A DNA stretch of 64,000 nucleotides from Parvibium lacunae. GTDB taxonomy: Bacteria > Pseudomonadota > Gammaproteobacteria > Burkholderiales > Burkholderiaceae_D. Position numbers and translations under genes: made by a program. The notes below the pieces were generated by a model. It did no database searches. It was not told where the DNA came from and saw only the letters and a program-made list of their open reading frames with translations. Location of the stretch: assembly GCF_003335215.1 (NCBI RefSeq), contig NZ_QPGB01000004.1, positions 124,001 to 188,000 on the forward strand, written 5' to 3'. Positions 37,637 through 45,788 of this stretch are shown here, piece after piece (the first letter of the stretch is position 1; every line of letters begins with the position of its first letter).

Positions 37637-37857
37637 ATGCTGATTGGGCGGGTTTGTGTTGTCGGACGTCACAAAACTGTCAATTTTTGCGACGCAGGCT
37701 ATACAGCGCGAGGCTTTTAACGCAGAATTTATGCTCTAGGGGGCGCAGGCAGAAGCGGGTCTCTGTCAGCGCAAATCTATTTCCTTGGCTCGATACGTTG
37801 AGGAAATGGTTGGGTTAAAGAGGCATAAAAATTGAGACAAATCCAAAGGAATCGATC
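37637..37857. other. Gap between amtB terminator and GTPase cassette
   Basis: About 220 bases without a supported gene. It must hold the promoter of the GTPase cassette. I see no confident -35/-10 pair; AAAGGA at 37845-37850 serves as ribosome site for the gene starting at 37858. Confidence 0.5.
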
Positions 37858-38805
37858 ATGGCGTCGGATGTGAAAGCACGGCGCTTAGGCTGTCATGGAT
37901 TGAATGAACATGAAGTGATGGTACTGCGTTCGATGTTGCGCTTATTTGGCGCTCGTGGCCAAACGCCATGGGAGTTGCAACCACAGCCACCCTTTGATGC
38001 GGTGATTGTGCCTGATATGCGCTCTGAGTTAGATCAAGAAGGTTTGCCTTCACGTCTGTTCATTCGCACGGGCCTGAACCCGGCGACCGTCAATGGTGAG
38101 CGACGGACCAGTGAAGATTTCATTGTGCGACCGATCCGGGCACTGCCCCTGTTTGAGAAGCTGAATGAAATTGATCGCTTAATCAGCATGAAAGAACCCC
38201 AACACGCCCCAGCGCAGCGTGAATGGGCCGATGTCTTGATGGACTATTGGGATAACGGCGGCGGCTTTCTGGTGAAGACGGCGGCGACGAAAGTCATTAT
38301 TTTCCCTCAGGCGCGGCGTTTTTTACCGGAGCGTCCCGATTTATCAGTAGCTGAAATTGTTCGTTCCCCGGTATTGAGTATCAAGCCGATCGAGCAGGAG
38401 CGGGCAGAGCAAATTCTGAAAGAGCGGCGCACCCGTGGCTTAGGCTGGCTGGGTTGGTATGCGGGCCACTATTACCCGCTGGAAGTCCTACTGGTTCCCA
38501 CCTCAGCGGACGTGCCGATTCAACTGCGCCGCTGGCCAGATTTTGGTACTTTAGACCATTTGCCAGAATATTTTAATCTGGCGGGCTTGCTCAATCGTTA
38601 TTCCATGACCGTGGCACAGTTGATTGAAGCGTCAGCGTTACCCCCTGAGACTGTTTATCGATTCTTGAACGCGACTTATTTGTCGGGCCTCTTGGTAGAA
38701 GCCCGTGAGAAAGGTTGGTTAAGCTGGTTGAAGCGCGGCTACAACCCCCAAGCGCAGGAAAAACTTGGGGTCATTGCAGCGATACGTCGAAAATTGGGGC
38801 TCTAA
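37858..38805 (+). CDS. Unrecognised protein heading a GTPase/Roadblock cassette
   Basis: 315 residues, soluble, no signal or membrane helix. I do not recognise the family. The first 115 residues have a pattern like a receiver-fold remnant (FDAVIVPD, RLFIRTG, FIVRPIRALPLFEKL) but no acidic pocket with a clear acceptor Asp. The C-terminal part (about 240-300, FNLAGLLNRYSMTVAQLIEASALPPETVYRFLNATYLSGLLVEA) looks like a winged helix. It starts an operon with a Ras-like GTPase 2 bases downstream and a Roadblock protein, so it may be the effector or adaptor of that switch. Confidence 0.6.
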   Translation: MASDVKARRLGCHGLNEHEVMVLRSMLRLFGARGQTPWELQPQPPFDAVIVPDMRSELDQEGLPSRLFIRTGLNPATVNGERRTSEDFIVRPIRALPLFEKLNEIDRLISMKEPQHAPAQREWADVLMDYWDNGGGFLVKTAATKVIIFPQARRFLPERPDLSVAEIVRSPVLSIKPIEQERAEQILKERRTRGLGWLGWYAGHYYPLEVLLVPTSADVPIQLRRWPDFGTLDHLPEYFNLAGLLNRYSMTVAQLIEASALPPETVYRFLNATYLSGLLVEAREKGWLSWLKRGYNPQAQEKLGVIAAIRRKLGL

Positions 38806-38807
38806 CA

Positions 38808-39350
38808 ATGACCGCCGCTCAACATTACAAAATCGTTTTTACTGGCACCATGGGGGCAGGTAAGACAACCGCAATTACCGCAATCAGTGAAATCCCCCCC
38901 GTTGTCACCGATGTGGCCAATCTGGATCAAGCTGCGTTTGCCAAGGAAACGACCACCGTGGGCCTAGACTATGGTGAACTGACCCTCGATGGGCAAGCCA
39001 AATTATTGCTCTACGGCACCCCGGGCCAAGATCGCTTCGATTTCATGTGGCCTATTTTGGCGCAAGGCGCGCTCGGGGTAATTTTACTGGTGGACAACAG
39101 CCGCCCTGATCCGTTGGAAGACGTGAGTTATTACTTAAAGCATTTTCGCGAGCATGCAGAAGAGGGTGCGGTCGTCCTGGGGATAGGACGTACAGAAACA
39201 CATCGGCGACCAAAGGTAGAACAGTATGCCCAGGCCTTGCAGAGCAAAGGCTGGCGCCTGCCCATTTTGCAGGTCGACGTCCGCCGCAAAAAAGATGTGT
39301 TGATCCTATTGCAAGCACTCATGAGTTCCCTAGAGGCAGGAGCGCGCTGA
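38808..39350 (+). CDS. MglA/Ras-like small GTPase
   Basis: 180 residues. P-loop GTMGAGKT (13-20), switch I Thr region TTTVGLDYG (about 48-56), and switch II as YGTPGQDRF (69-77), the form used by bacterial MglA-like GTPases. The guanine-specificity motif (N/TKxD) is replaced by GRTET at 127-131. Such GTPases work with a Roadblock-domain partner that controls GTP hydrolysis (MglA/MglB, conservons of Streptomyces). The stop codon overlaps the ATG of the Roadblock gene by one base. Confidence 0.85.
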   Translation: MTAAQHYKIVFTGTMGAGKTTAITAISEIPPVVTDVANLDQAAFAKETTTVGLDYGELTLDGQAKLLLYGTPGQDRFDFMWPILAQGALGVILLVDNSRPDPLEDVSYYLKHFREHAEEGAVVLGIGRTETHRRPKVEQYAQALQSKGWRLPILQVDVRRKKDVLILLQALMSSLEAGAR

Positions 39351-39781
39351 TGCAGATCAGTAAGGTCCTGACAGCGATTTGTCAACAGCAACTCAGCAAG
39401 CTGCGCCAGCAAATCCCCCCCATTCAAGGGTTGCTGTTGGCAACGGTAGATGGGTTTCAGATCGCCTTTGAGTGGTCTGATCCACAAGCAGGTGGGCGCC
39501 TGTCTGCCATGACTGCCTCCCTGCATGCGCTCAGCCATACCCTGGCGCGGGAGGCGGGGGCGGGCGTTTGTCAGTCGATTGTACTGAATGGCCCACACGC
39601 CCGCGTGTTAGTGGTTGAGGTACCGAATCTGAGTCAAGCCGCATTAACCAAAGGCCGACAAAACTCCCCCTTGCTGTTGACGGTCGTGGCTTCCCTAGAG
39701 GCGGATTTAACTGAACTGGCCCACGCTGGTCAGGCGATTGCGCAAGAAATTGGGCAAAAGTTCTCTCTTTTGCATGAATAA
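39350..39781 (+). CDS. Roadblock/LC7-domain protein
   Basis: 143 residues with the alpha-beta-beta-alpha-beta-beta-beta-alpha pattern of Roadblock/LC7: IQGLLLATVDGFQIAFEW, a long Ala/Leu helix with SAMTASLHALSHTLAREAG, then SIVLNGPHARVLVVEVP and LLLTVVAS. In MglB-type pairs this fold dimerises and speeds up or sets nucleotide turnover of the adjacent GTPase. The start is fused to the GTPase stop (TGATG), showing tight coupling. Confidence 0.8.
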   Translation: MQISKVLTAICQQQLSKLRQQIPPIQGLLLATVDGFQIAFEWSDPQAGGRLSAMTASLHALSHTLAREAGAGVCQSIVLNGPHARVLVVEVPNLSQAALTKGRQNSPLLLTVVASLEADLTELAHAGQAIAQEIGQKFSLLHE

Positions 39782-39899
39782 AGCCCGTCCTGCGATGAGG
39801 CGTTGATCCGCGGTCTCTCCACGATGCAATCAGCTTCCTGGTTGAAATCGAGATTTCTGGCACAATCTAATGCCTTTGACTCAATCAGGGAAAGAAAAT

Positions 39900-41195
39900 A
39901 TGGTGCCGCATCTTGTTACTGCACTGCATGGCCCGCTGCTCGCATTAGAACAAAAAATTCTCGACGCGGCGCCAGCAGTCGAACGCTGGTTTCGGTTGGA
40001 GTGGCAAGAACACACCCCACCGTTTTATTGCTCCGTCGATTTACGCAATAGCGGTTTCAAAGTGGCGCCCGTCGACACCAACCTGTTTCCGGGTGGCTTT
40101 AATAATCTGGCCCCGGATATGTTGCCCCTCGCCGTGCAGGCGGCGATGGCGGCAATTGAGAAAATTTGTCCAGACGCGCGTAACCTCTTGCTGATCCCTG
40201 AGCGGCATACCCGCAATCAATTCTATTTGCAGAATGTGCAGCGCCTAACTCAAATTTTGCGCCAAACCGGGTTAAATGTTCGCTTGGGCTCGCTTTCTGA
40301 AGAGATCACCGAACCGACTACCTTGACATTAAATGATGGCAGTGAGTTACTGCTAGAGCCCTTAGTGCGCCAAGGGCGGCGCTTGGGTCTCAAGGATTTC
40401 GACCCCTGTACGATTTTATTGAATAATGATTTATCGGCAGGCGCACCACGCGTATTGCAACATTTAAACGAACAATTCGTCTTGCCCCCCCTGCATGCGG
40501 GCTGGACAGTGCGCCGTAAATCGACGCATTTCTCTGCCTACGACGATGTCGCAAAAAAGTTTGCCAAAGCGTTTGACCTTGATCCTTGGATGCTGAATCC
40601 TCTCCATGCCGCTTGTGATGAAGTGGATTTTCATGCGGGCGTCGGGATTGATTGTTTAGCCACTCAAGTAGAAACCTTATTGAAAAAAATTCGCAGTAAA
40701 TACCGCGAGTACGGCATCAAGGAAACGCCTTACGTGGTTATTAAAGCTGATGCGGGTACCTATGGCATGGGCATTATGACGGTGCGTGACCCGATTGAAT
40801 TGACCCAACTCAATCGCAAACAGCGCAATAAAATGGCGGTCGTTAAAGAAGGTTTGAATGTCAGCCAAGTGATTCTGCAAGAAGGGGTTCACACCTTCGA
40901 GTCGATTAATGAGGCCGTCGCTGAGCCAGTGGTCTATATGATTGATCGTTATGTCGTGGGAGGCTTTTACCGCGTGCATACAGAACGTGGCGCCGATGAA
41001 AACTTAAATGCCCCCGGGATGCATTTCCAACCGCTGGCTTTTGCCAATAGCTGTAATTTGCCAGACTGTAATTCCGCATTGAGCGCTGGCCCCAATCGTT
41101 TTTATATGTATGGCGTGATTGCGAGACTGGCGCTGCTCGCGGCGTCGCTGGAGCTGGAAAGAACCGATCCTGATCAAGAAAAATATACAGGTTAA
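39900..41195 (+). CDS. gshA: Glutamate-cysteine ligase, TIGR02049 type
   Basis: About 431 residues. It is unlike E. coli GshA and matches the ferroxidans-type ligase found in Betaproteobacteria: CSVDLRNSGFKVAPVDTNLFPGGFNNL near the start and YVVIKADAGTYGMGIMTV, an ATP-grasp-like region. It makes gamma-glutamylcysteine. GGAAAG eight bases before ATG 39900 supports this start over ATG 39870. gshB follows after 2 bases. Confidence 0.92.
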   Translation: MVPHLVTALHGPLLALEQKILDAAPAVERWFRLEWQEHTPPFYCSVDLRNSGFKVAPVDTNLFPGGFNNLAPDMLPLAVQAAMAAIEKICPDARNLLLIPERHTRNQFYLQNVQRLTQILRQTGLNVRLGSLSEEITEPTTLTLNDGSELLLEPLVRQGRRLGLKDFDPCTILLNNDLSAGAPRVLQHLNEQFVLPPLHAGWTVRRKSTHFSAYDDVAKKFAKAFDLDPWMLNPLHAACDEVDFHAGVGIDCLATQVETLLKKIRSKYREYGIKETPYVVIKADAGTYGMGIMTVRDPIELTQLNRKQRNKMAVVKEGLNVSQVILQEGVHTFESINEAVAEPVVYMIDRYVVGGFYRVHTERGADENLNAPGMHFQPLAFANSCNLPDCNSALSAGPNRFYMYGVIARLALLAASLELERTDPDQEKYTG

Positions 41196-41197
41196 TC

Positions 41198-42130
41198 ATG
41201 GACTTGCTTTTTATCATCGACCCACTGCCCAGCCTGAAAATCTACAAAGATTCTAGCTACGCGATGATGCGTGAAGCAGCCCAGCGTGGGCACCAGCTGC
41301 ATATTGCTTATTTAGAGGACTTAGCGGTGCAGCAAGGTCAGGTGGTGGCGCGAGCAACTCCACTAGCTTTACAGGAAGGGCCTGACTGGTATCACTGTGG
41401 CGCGGCGACTCACCGCACTTTGGCCAGCTTTGATGCGGTGTTGATGCGGAAAGACCCACCGTTTGATCTGGAATACTTGTACGCCACCCATTTGTTGCAA
41501 CAAGCGGTGCAGGCGGGGGCAAAGGTCTGGAACGACCCGCAGGCGTTGCGGGACCACAATGAAAAATTGGCCATTCTGACCTTTCCCCAATTCACCGCGC
41601 CGACCTTGGTCGCCAAGTCGGCCACGACACTGAAAGCGTTTATCGCCGAGCAGGAAGAGGTGGTGTTGAAACCCCTGGATGGTATGGGGGGGAGCGGCAT
41701 TTTTCGGGTGCGTGTCAACGATCCGAACCTCAGTGTGATTCTCGAAACCATGACGCGCCAAGGGCAACAAACCATTATGGCGCAGCGCTATTTGCCGCAG
41801 ATTGAAGCGGGTGATAAGCGGATTTTATTGATCGCAGGCAAGCCCGTTCCCTATTGCCTGGCACGCATTCCTGCTCCCGGCGAAACCCGCGGTAATCTCG
41901 CCGCTGGTGGTACCGGACGCGCCCAAGCTCTCTCTGCAAGCGATCTCGAGATCGCCAACACGCTCGGCCCGATTCTCTGGGCGCGCGGGTTGTTTTTAGT
42001 TGGTTTGGATGTGATTGGTACGCACTTGACAGAAATCAACGTAACCAGCCCCACCTGTTTTCAAGAAATTACACAACAAACCGGCTTTAATGTCGCCCAG
42101 CACTTCATAGAAGCACTAGAATTAGTCTAA
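41198..42130 (+). CDS. gshB: Glutathione synthetase
   Basis: 310 residues, ATP-grasp. The N-terminal MDLLFIIDPLPSLKIYKDSSYAMM, the substrate motif LMRKDPPFDLEYLYATHLL, the ATP-lid region VLKPLDGMGGSGIFRV and the metal ligands in TEINVTSPTCFQEI are present. It joins gamma-glutamylcysteine with glycine. Glutathione from this pair would also serve MaiA in the tyrosine operon. Confidence 0.95.
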   Translation: MDLLFIIDPLPSLKIYKDSSYAMMREAAQRGHQLHIAYLEDLAVQQGQVVARATPLALQEGPDWYHCGAATHRTLASFDAVLMRKDPPFDLEYLYATHLLQQAVQAGAKVWNDPQALRDHNEKLAILTFPQFTAPTLVAKSATTLKAFIAEQEEVVLKPLDGMGGSGIFRVRVNDPNLSVILETMTRQGQQTIMAQRYLPQIEAGDKRILLIAGKPVPYCLARIPAPGETRGNLAAGGTGRAQALSASDLEIANTLGPILWARGLFLVGLDVIGTHLTEINVTSPTCFQEITQQTGFNVAQHFIEALELV

Positions 42131-42150
42131 TTTCCTAACTGGCGATATCC

Positions 42151-42642
42151 ATGATCGGTATTCTTATCATCAGCCATGCGCCCCTTGGCGCGGCGCTCGT
42201 GGCGTGTGCCAAGCATGTTTTTAGTGAGCCACCAGAACACTTTGCCGTCTTGGATGTTGTCCCCGATACGGAACCACAGCTTTTGATGCAGCAGGCGACA
42301 ACTTTGACCAAACAAGTGAATGCCGGCCAAGGGGTGCTGGTCCTGACCGATTTGTTTGGCGGGACCCCTTCTAACATTGCAACCCAGCTCGGTGCAGCGG
42401 CGGCAGCGGGCGGCGCCAGCGAACGGGTGGCGGTGATCACCGGCGTGAATCTGCCCATGTTGCTGCGAGCAATTACCTACCGACATACGGACCTTGCAAC
42501 CGTTGTTGAAAAAGCCATGAGTGGGGCGACCAATGGCATAGTGAACTTGGTTTCCAAGGCACCCCAGGCACAAACTAGAAAATTCAATGATTCTTCAGGA
42601 GGAGATGGCAATGGTGCAAGCGGAAACGACCATAGTCAATAA
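42151..42642 (+). CDS. PTS EIIA(Man)-type component
   Basis: 163 residues. The EIIA(Man) fold with phospho-acceptor His9 (ISHAPLG), LTDLFGGTPSNIA and VITGVNLPMLLRA. The last 25 residues are a Gly/Ser/Asn/Asp-rich tail whose DNA doubles as the ribosome site and first codons of the HPr gene (32-base overlap). No EIIB or EIIC gene is near, so it likely passes a regulatory signal and does not import sugar. This set next to gshB is common in Burkholderiales. Confidence 0.9.
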   Translation: MIGILIISHAPLGAALVACAKHVFSEPPEHFAVLDVVPDTEPQLLMQQATTLTKQVNAGQGVLVLTDLFGGTPSNIATQLGAAAAAGGASERVAVITGVNLPMLLRAITYRHTDLATVVEKAMSGATNGIVNLVSKAPQAQTRKFNDSSGGDGNGASGNDHSQ

Positions 42643-42880
42643 ATTGGGCTTACACGCTCGGGCGTCAGCGAAATTAACCCAAACTGCCGGCAAGTTCCAA
42701 TCGGAGGTATGGATCGCCAAGGGCAGTCGCAAAGTCAATGCAAAAAGCATTATGGGTGTGATGATGCTGGCGGCCGGTAAAGGGTCGGTGGTTCAGCTCG
42801 AAGCCAGCGGGGTCGATGAACAGGCGGCGGTTGACGCCTTGTTGGCGTTGATTGCCAATAAATTCGACGAAGGCGAATAA
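42611..42880 (+). CDS. ptsH: HPr phosphocarrier protein
   Basis: 89 residues. Active His15 in NKLGLHARASAKL and regulatory Ser46 in NAKSIMGVMML, so both the PEP-dependent and the HPr-kinase-type sites are present. A perfect AGGAGGAG at 42597-42604 places the start at ATG 42611; ATG 42605 is too close. It lies between EIIA and EI with overlap or tight spacing to both. Confidence 0.94.
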   Translation: MVQAETTIVNKLGLHARASAKLTQTAGKFQSEVWIAKGSRKVNAKSIMGVMMLAAGKGSVVQLEASGVDEQAAVDALLALIANKFDEGE

Positions 42881-42883
42881 ACG

Positions 42884-44623
42884 ATGGCGTTTACCCTCCA
42901 CGGCATTGCAGTATCGCGCGGGATCGCGATTGGACGTTCACATTTACTCTCGTCCGCGACGGCGGAGGTCGCCCATTATCTAATTCAGGAAAATGCCGTT
43001 GAAGATGAAATTGCGCGCTTTAATGCGGCAGTTGGATCCGTCCATGAAGAGTTAGCCACCCTCAAGGGTGAACTGCCTGCAGATGCCCCCCCGGAATTAG
43101 CCGCTTTTCTCGAGTTGCATTCATTAATTCTGTCAGATCATTTATTGTCCGCTGAACCACGCCGCTGGATTCAAGAGCGACACTACAACGCCGAATGGGC
43201 ACTGACAACCCAAATGGAAGCGGTGGTCGCGCAGTTTGATGCGATTGAAGATGAGTATATGCGCGAGCGTGGCAATGATGTGCGACAAGTGGTGGATCGG
43301 GTCTTAAGGGCACTCACCGGGATGTATAACACCCTGCCAGAGCATGACGAAACGGCCGCTGCAGAGATGCTGTTAGTCGCGCACGACATTGCGCCGCATG
43401 ACATGCTGCAATTTAAAGATCACCGATTTGCCGGTTTTGTCACTGACCTTGGTGGCGTAACCTCGCATACCGCGATTGTTGCGCGTAGCCTGGGCATTCC
43501 TGCGGTCGTTGGCTTGCAAAGCGCGCGGCATTTGATCAAGCAAGACGAGTGGATCATTGTTGATGGTGATGCCGGCGTGGTGATTGTCGATCCAGATCCG
43601 CTGGTGCTGGAAGAATATCGCGTTCGTCAAAGCGAGCTCGAGCTTGATAAAAAGCGTTTACGCCGTTTGCGTGGCATGGCCGCGCAAACGATGGATGGCA
43701 CCACGGTTGAGCTACATGCCAATATTGAACTACCCGCAGATGTGCCGGCGGCGCTCGATGCCGGCGCAACTGGGGTGGGCTTATTCCGCACCGAGTTTTT
43801 ATTTATGAATCGCGAGACTTTGCCGGATGAGGAAGAGCAGTTCGTCGCTTACCGGCAAGTAGTCGAGCAAATGCCACACTATCCGATTACCATCCGTACG
43901 CTGGATATTGGCGCTGATAAATCCTTTGGCAGCAGCCTGGATGCAGGGCATGCGGTTTCAATTAATCCAGCGCTTGGTTTACGGGCGATTCGCTATTGTT
44001 TAGCCGAACCACCGCTGTTTTTAACGCAACTGCGGGCGATTTTACGGGCCAGCGCGTTTGGCAAAATCAAGTTATTGATTCCGATGCTGGCGCATGCCCA
44101 TGAAATCGATCAAAGCTTGGCCTTAATTGAGCAGGCCAAAGCCCAGCTGCGTAAACGTGGCCAGGCCTTTGATGACACGATTCCGGTCGGCGGCATGATT
44201 GAAATTCCAGCAGCGGTGCTGGCGATTGGCTTATTTACCAAGCGTCTGCAATTCCTGTCTATTGGCACCAATGACCTGATTCAATATGCCCTCGCCATTG
44301 ATCGTGCCGATAATGCGGTCGCCCATTTATACGATCCATTACACCCGGCGATTTTGCAACTCTTAAGCCTTACCATCCAAGCCGGTGCGCGGGCCGGGCT
44401 GCCCGTTTCCGTTTGTGGCGAAATGGCGGGTGAACCAAAATTGACGCGCCTGCTGTTGGGGTTGGGCTTGCGCCAATTTTCTATGCATCCCTCGCAACTG
44501 CTGATGGTCAAGCAGGAAATCTTGCGCGCCGACTTGCCCAGCATTGAGGCGATTGTGAAAAAGATGCTGAAAGCCCAAGAGCCAGACAAGATTCGGGAGT
44601 GGGTGCAGCAGCTTGTTACTTAG
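42884..44623 (+). CDS. ptsI: PTS enzyme I (phosphoenolpyruvate-protein phosphotransferase)
   Basis: 579 residues. Swivelling domain with phospho-acceptor His195 (GGVTSHTAIVARSLGIPAVVG), PEP-binding barrel with VGLFRTEFLFM, IGTNDLIQYALAIDRAD, and the catalytic Cys in VSVCGEMAGEP. It starts the phosphorelay EI to HPr to EIIA. It begins three bases after the ptsH stop. Convergent with the DUF2237 gene; no terminator is visible between them. Confidence 0.95.
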   Translation: MAFTLHGIAVSRGIAIGRSHLLSSATAEVAHYLIQENAVEDEIARFNAAVGSVHEELATLKGELPADAPPELAAFLELHSLILSDHLLSAEPRRWIQERHYNAEWALTTQMEAVVAQFDAIEDEYMRERGNDVRQVVDRVLRALTGMYNTLPEHDETAAAEMLLVAHDIAPHDMLQFKDHRFAGFVTDLGGVTSHTAIVARSLGIPAVVGLQSARHLIKQDEWIIVDGDAGVVIVDPDPLVLEEYRVRQSELELDKKRLRRLRGMAAQTMDGTTVELHANIELPADVPAALDAGATGVGLFRTEFLFMNRETLPDEEEQFVAYRQVVEQMPHYPITIRTLDIGADKSFGSSLDAGHAVSINPALGLRAIRYCLAEPPLFLTQLRAILRASAFGKIKLLIPMLAHAHEIDQSLALIEQAKAQLRKRGQAFDDTIPVGGMIEIPAAVLAIGLFTKRLQFLSIGTNDLIQYALAIDRADNAVAHLYDPLHPAILQLLSLTIQAGARAGLPVSVCGEMAGEPKLTRLLLGLGLRQFSMHPSQLLMVKQEILRADLPSIEAIVKKMLKAQEPDKIREWVQQLVT

Positions 44624-44649
44624 TGGCGCAAAGATAGCGTGAAGGTTGG

Positions 44650-45075
44650 CTAATCCTGATTCGATTGATCTTCGGGCAGATAGCCCGCCGGATCGTCGGC
44701 GACATGATCTGCATGCGCAATCAACAGCGCCAAGGGAATCGTGTCTAATGCCGCCAGATGCGTGGCTTCTAAGACGACGCGCGGGGCACACCCCCCTTCA
44801 TAGGCTTCCAACCAGCGGCGGGCGCATAAGCACCAGCGATCACCAGGTTTTAGCCCTGGAAAGTCATACGCCGGGCGTGGGGTCGATAAATCGTTACCCC
44901 GTAACATTGAATAAGCCAGAAACGCCGCCGTCACAATCGCACACACCGTATGCGACCCAGAATCGCCAGCCACAGCCTGACAACAGCCATCGCGCAGATA
45001 CCCGGTGCGCGGCGTTAATCCACATAATTTGAGTGGCCCACCCAAGACATTTTTTGCTGTTTCTGTTGCCGCCAT
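44650..45075 (-). CDS. DUF2237 family protein
   Basis: 141 residues. The N-terminal NVLGGPLKLCGLTPRTGYLRDGCC and GSHTVCAIVTAAFLAYSMLRGNDLSTPRPAYDFPGLKPGDRWCLCA make this family easy to recognise, with several conserved cysteines. Function unknown. I start at ATG 45075, 7 residues before the motif; the longer frame to 45153 lacks conservation. Confidence 0.85.
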   Translation of the reverse strand: MAATETAKNVLGGPLKLCGLTPRTGYLRDGCCQAVAGDSGSHTVCAIVTAAFLAYSMLRGNDLSTPRPAYDFPGLKPGDRWCLCARRWLEAYEGGCAPRVVLEATHLAALDTIPLALLIAHADHVADDPAGYLPEDQSNQD

Positions 45076-45109
45076 GCTGACTCCCTTGACCGATTTACCA
45101 GTGCGTCGC

Positions 45110-45760
45110 TTAGGTAATGCCATTCGCGCTGCGCTTGAAGCACAGCACGCCAATTCCCGCCACCATTAAGACCCCACCGAAGAAACGTTGCTGAATTTTC
45201 TGTGCAGCACTGCTTTTAAACCAGCGCTGCAAGTGGGCAGCCAGCAGGGCATAGCCATGCATGACGATTAGGTCAACCGTCGTCATGGTGAGGGCCATAC
45301 AAATAAACTGATTGAGTTGCGGCGCATTCGGATCAATGAACTGTGGGAGCACCGCCACCATAAAAACAATTCCTTTGGGGTTCGTTGCATTGGTTAAAAA
45401 GCCATACAAAAAGCGTTGTCGCGCGCCTAAAATCTGCTTATCACCAGCCGCTGATGATTCAGCTTGAGGTTGTCTGCTGGCTTGGCGCCATTGCTGCCAG
45501 CCAATATAAAAAAGATAGCCTGCGCCAATCCATTTGACGGTACTAAAAGCCATTTCAGACGCTAACAGTAATGTGCCGACCCCCGCCATGGCGAGCGCCA
45601 TGATCAACAACAAACCCGCTTGCAACCCTAAAATCGTGATGCTGGTTTGACGCAGGCCGTAATTCAGGCCGTGGTTCATCGAAATAACCGCACCATTGCC
45701 CGGTGATAAGGCAATTACCCAGCAAGCAAAAAAATAGGGTAGCCAGAGGTCCAGTGTCAT
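45110..45760 (-). CDS. LysE/RhtB-family amino-acid exporter
   Basis: 216 residues with about six membrane helices. The family start is LPYFFACWVIALSPGNGAVISMNHGLNYGLRQT, and TNATNPKGIVFMVAVLPQF appears in the middle, as in RhtB/LysE exporters. ATG 45760 is the correct family start. Substrate unknown. It is 28 bases after the MFS gene and upstream of DUF2237. Confidence 0.9.
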   Translation of the reverse strand: MTLDLWLPYFFACWVIALSPGNGAVISMNHGLNYGLRQTSITILGLQAGLLLIMALAMAGVGTLLLASEMAFSTVKWIGAGYLFYIGWQQWRQASRQPQAESSAAGDKQILGARQRFLYGFLTNATNPKGIVFMVAVLPQFIDPNAPQLNQFICMALTMTTVDLIVMHGYALLAAHLQRWFKSSAAQKIQQRFFGGVLMVAGIGVLCFKRSANGIT

Positions 45761-45788
45761 GTGATCTTTCCTCGCTCTCGTTGATGAA

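Noticed and set aside
37637-37857. A small gene or riboswitch after the amtB terminator
   Set aside because: Short open frames here lack ribosome sites and family signs, and no strong stem set was found by eye.
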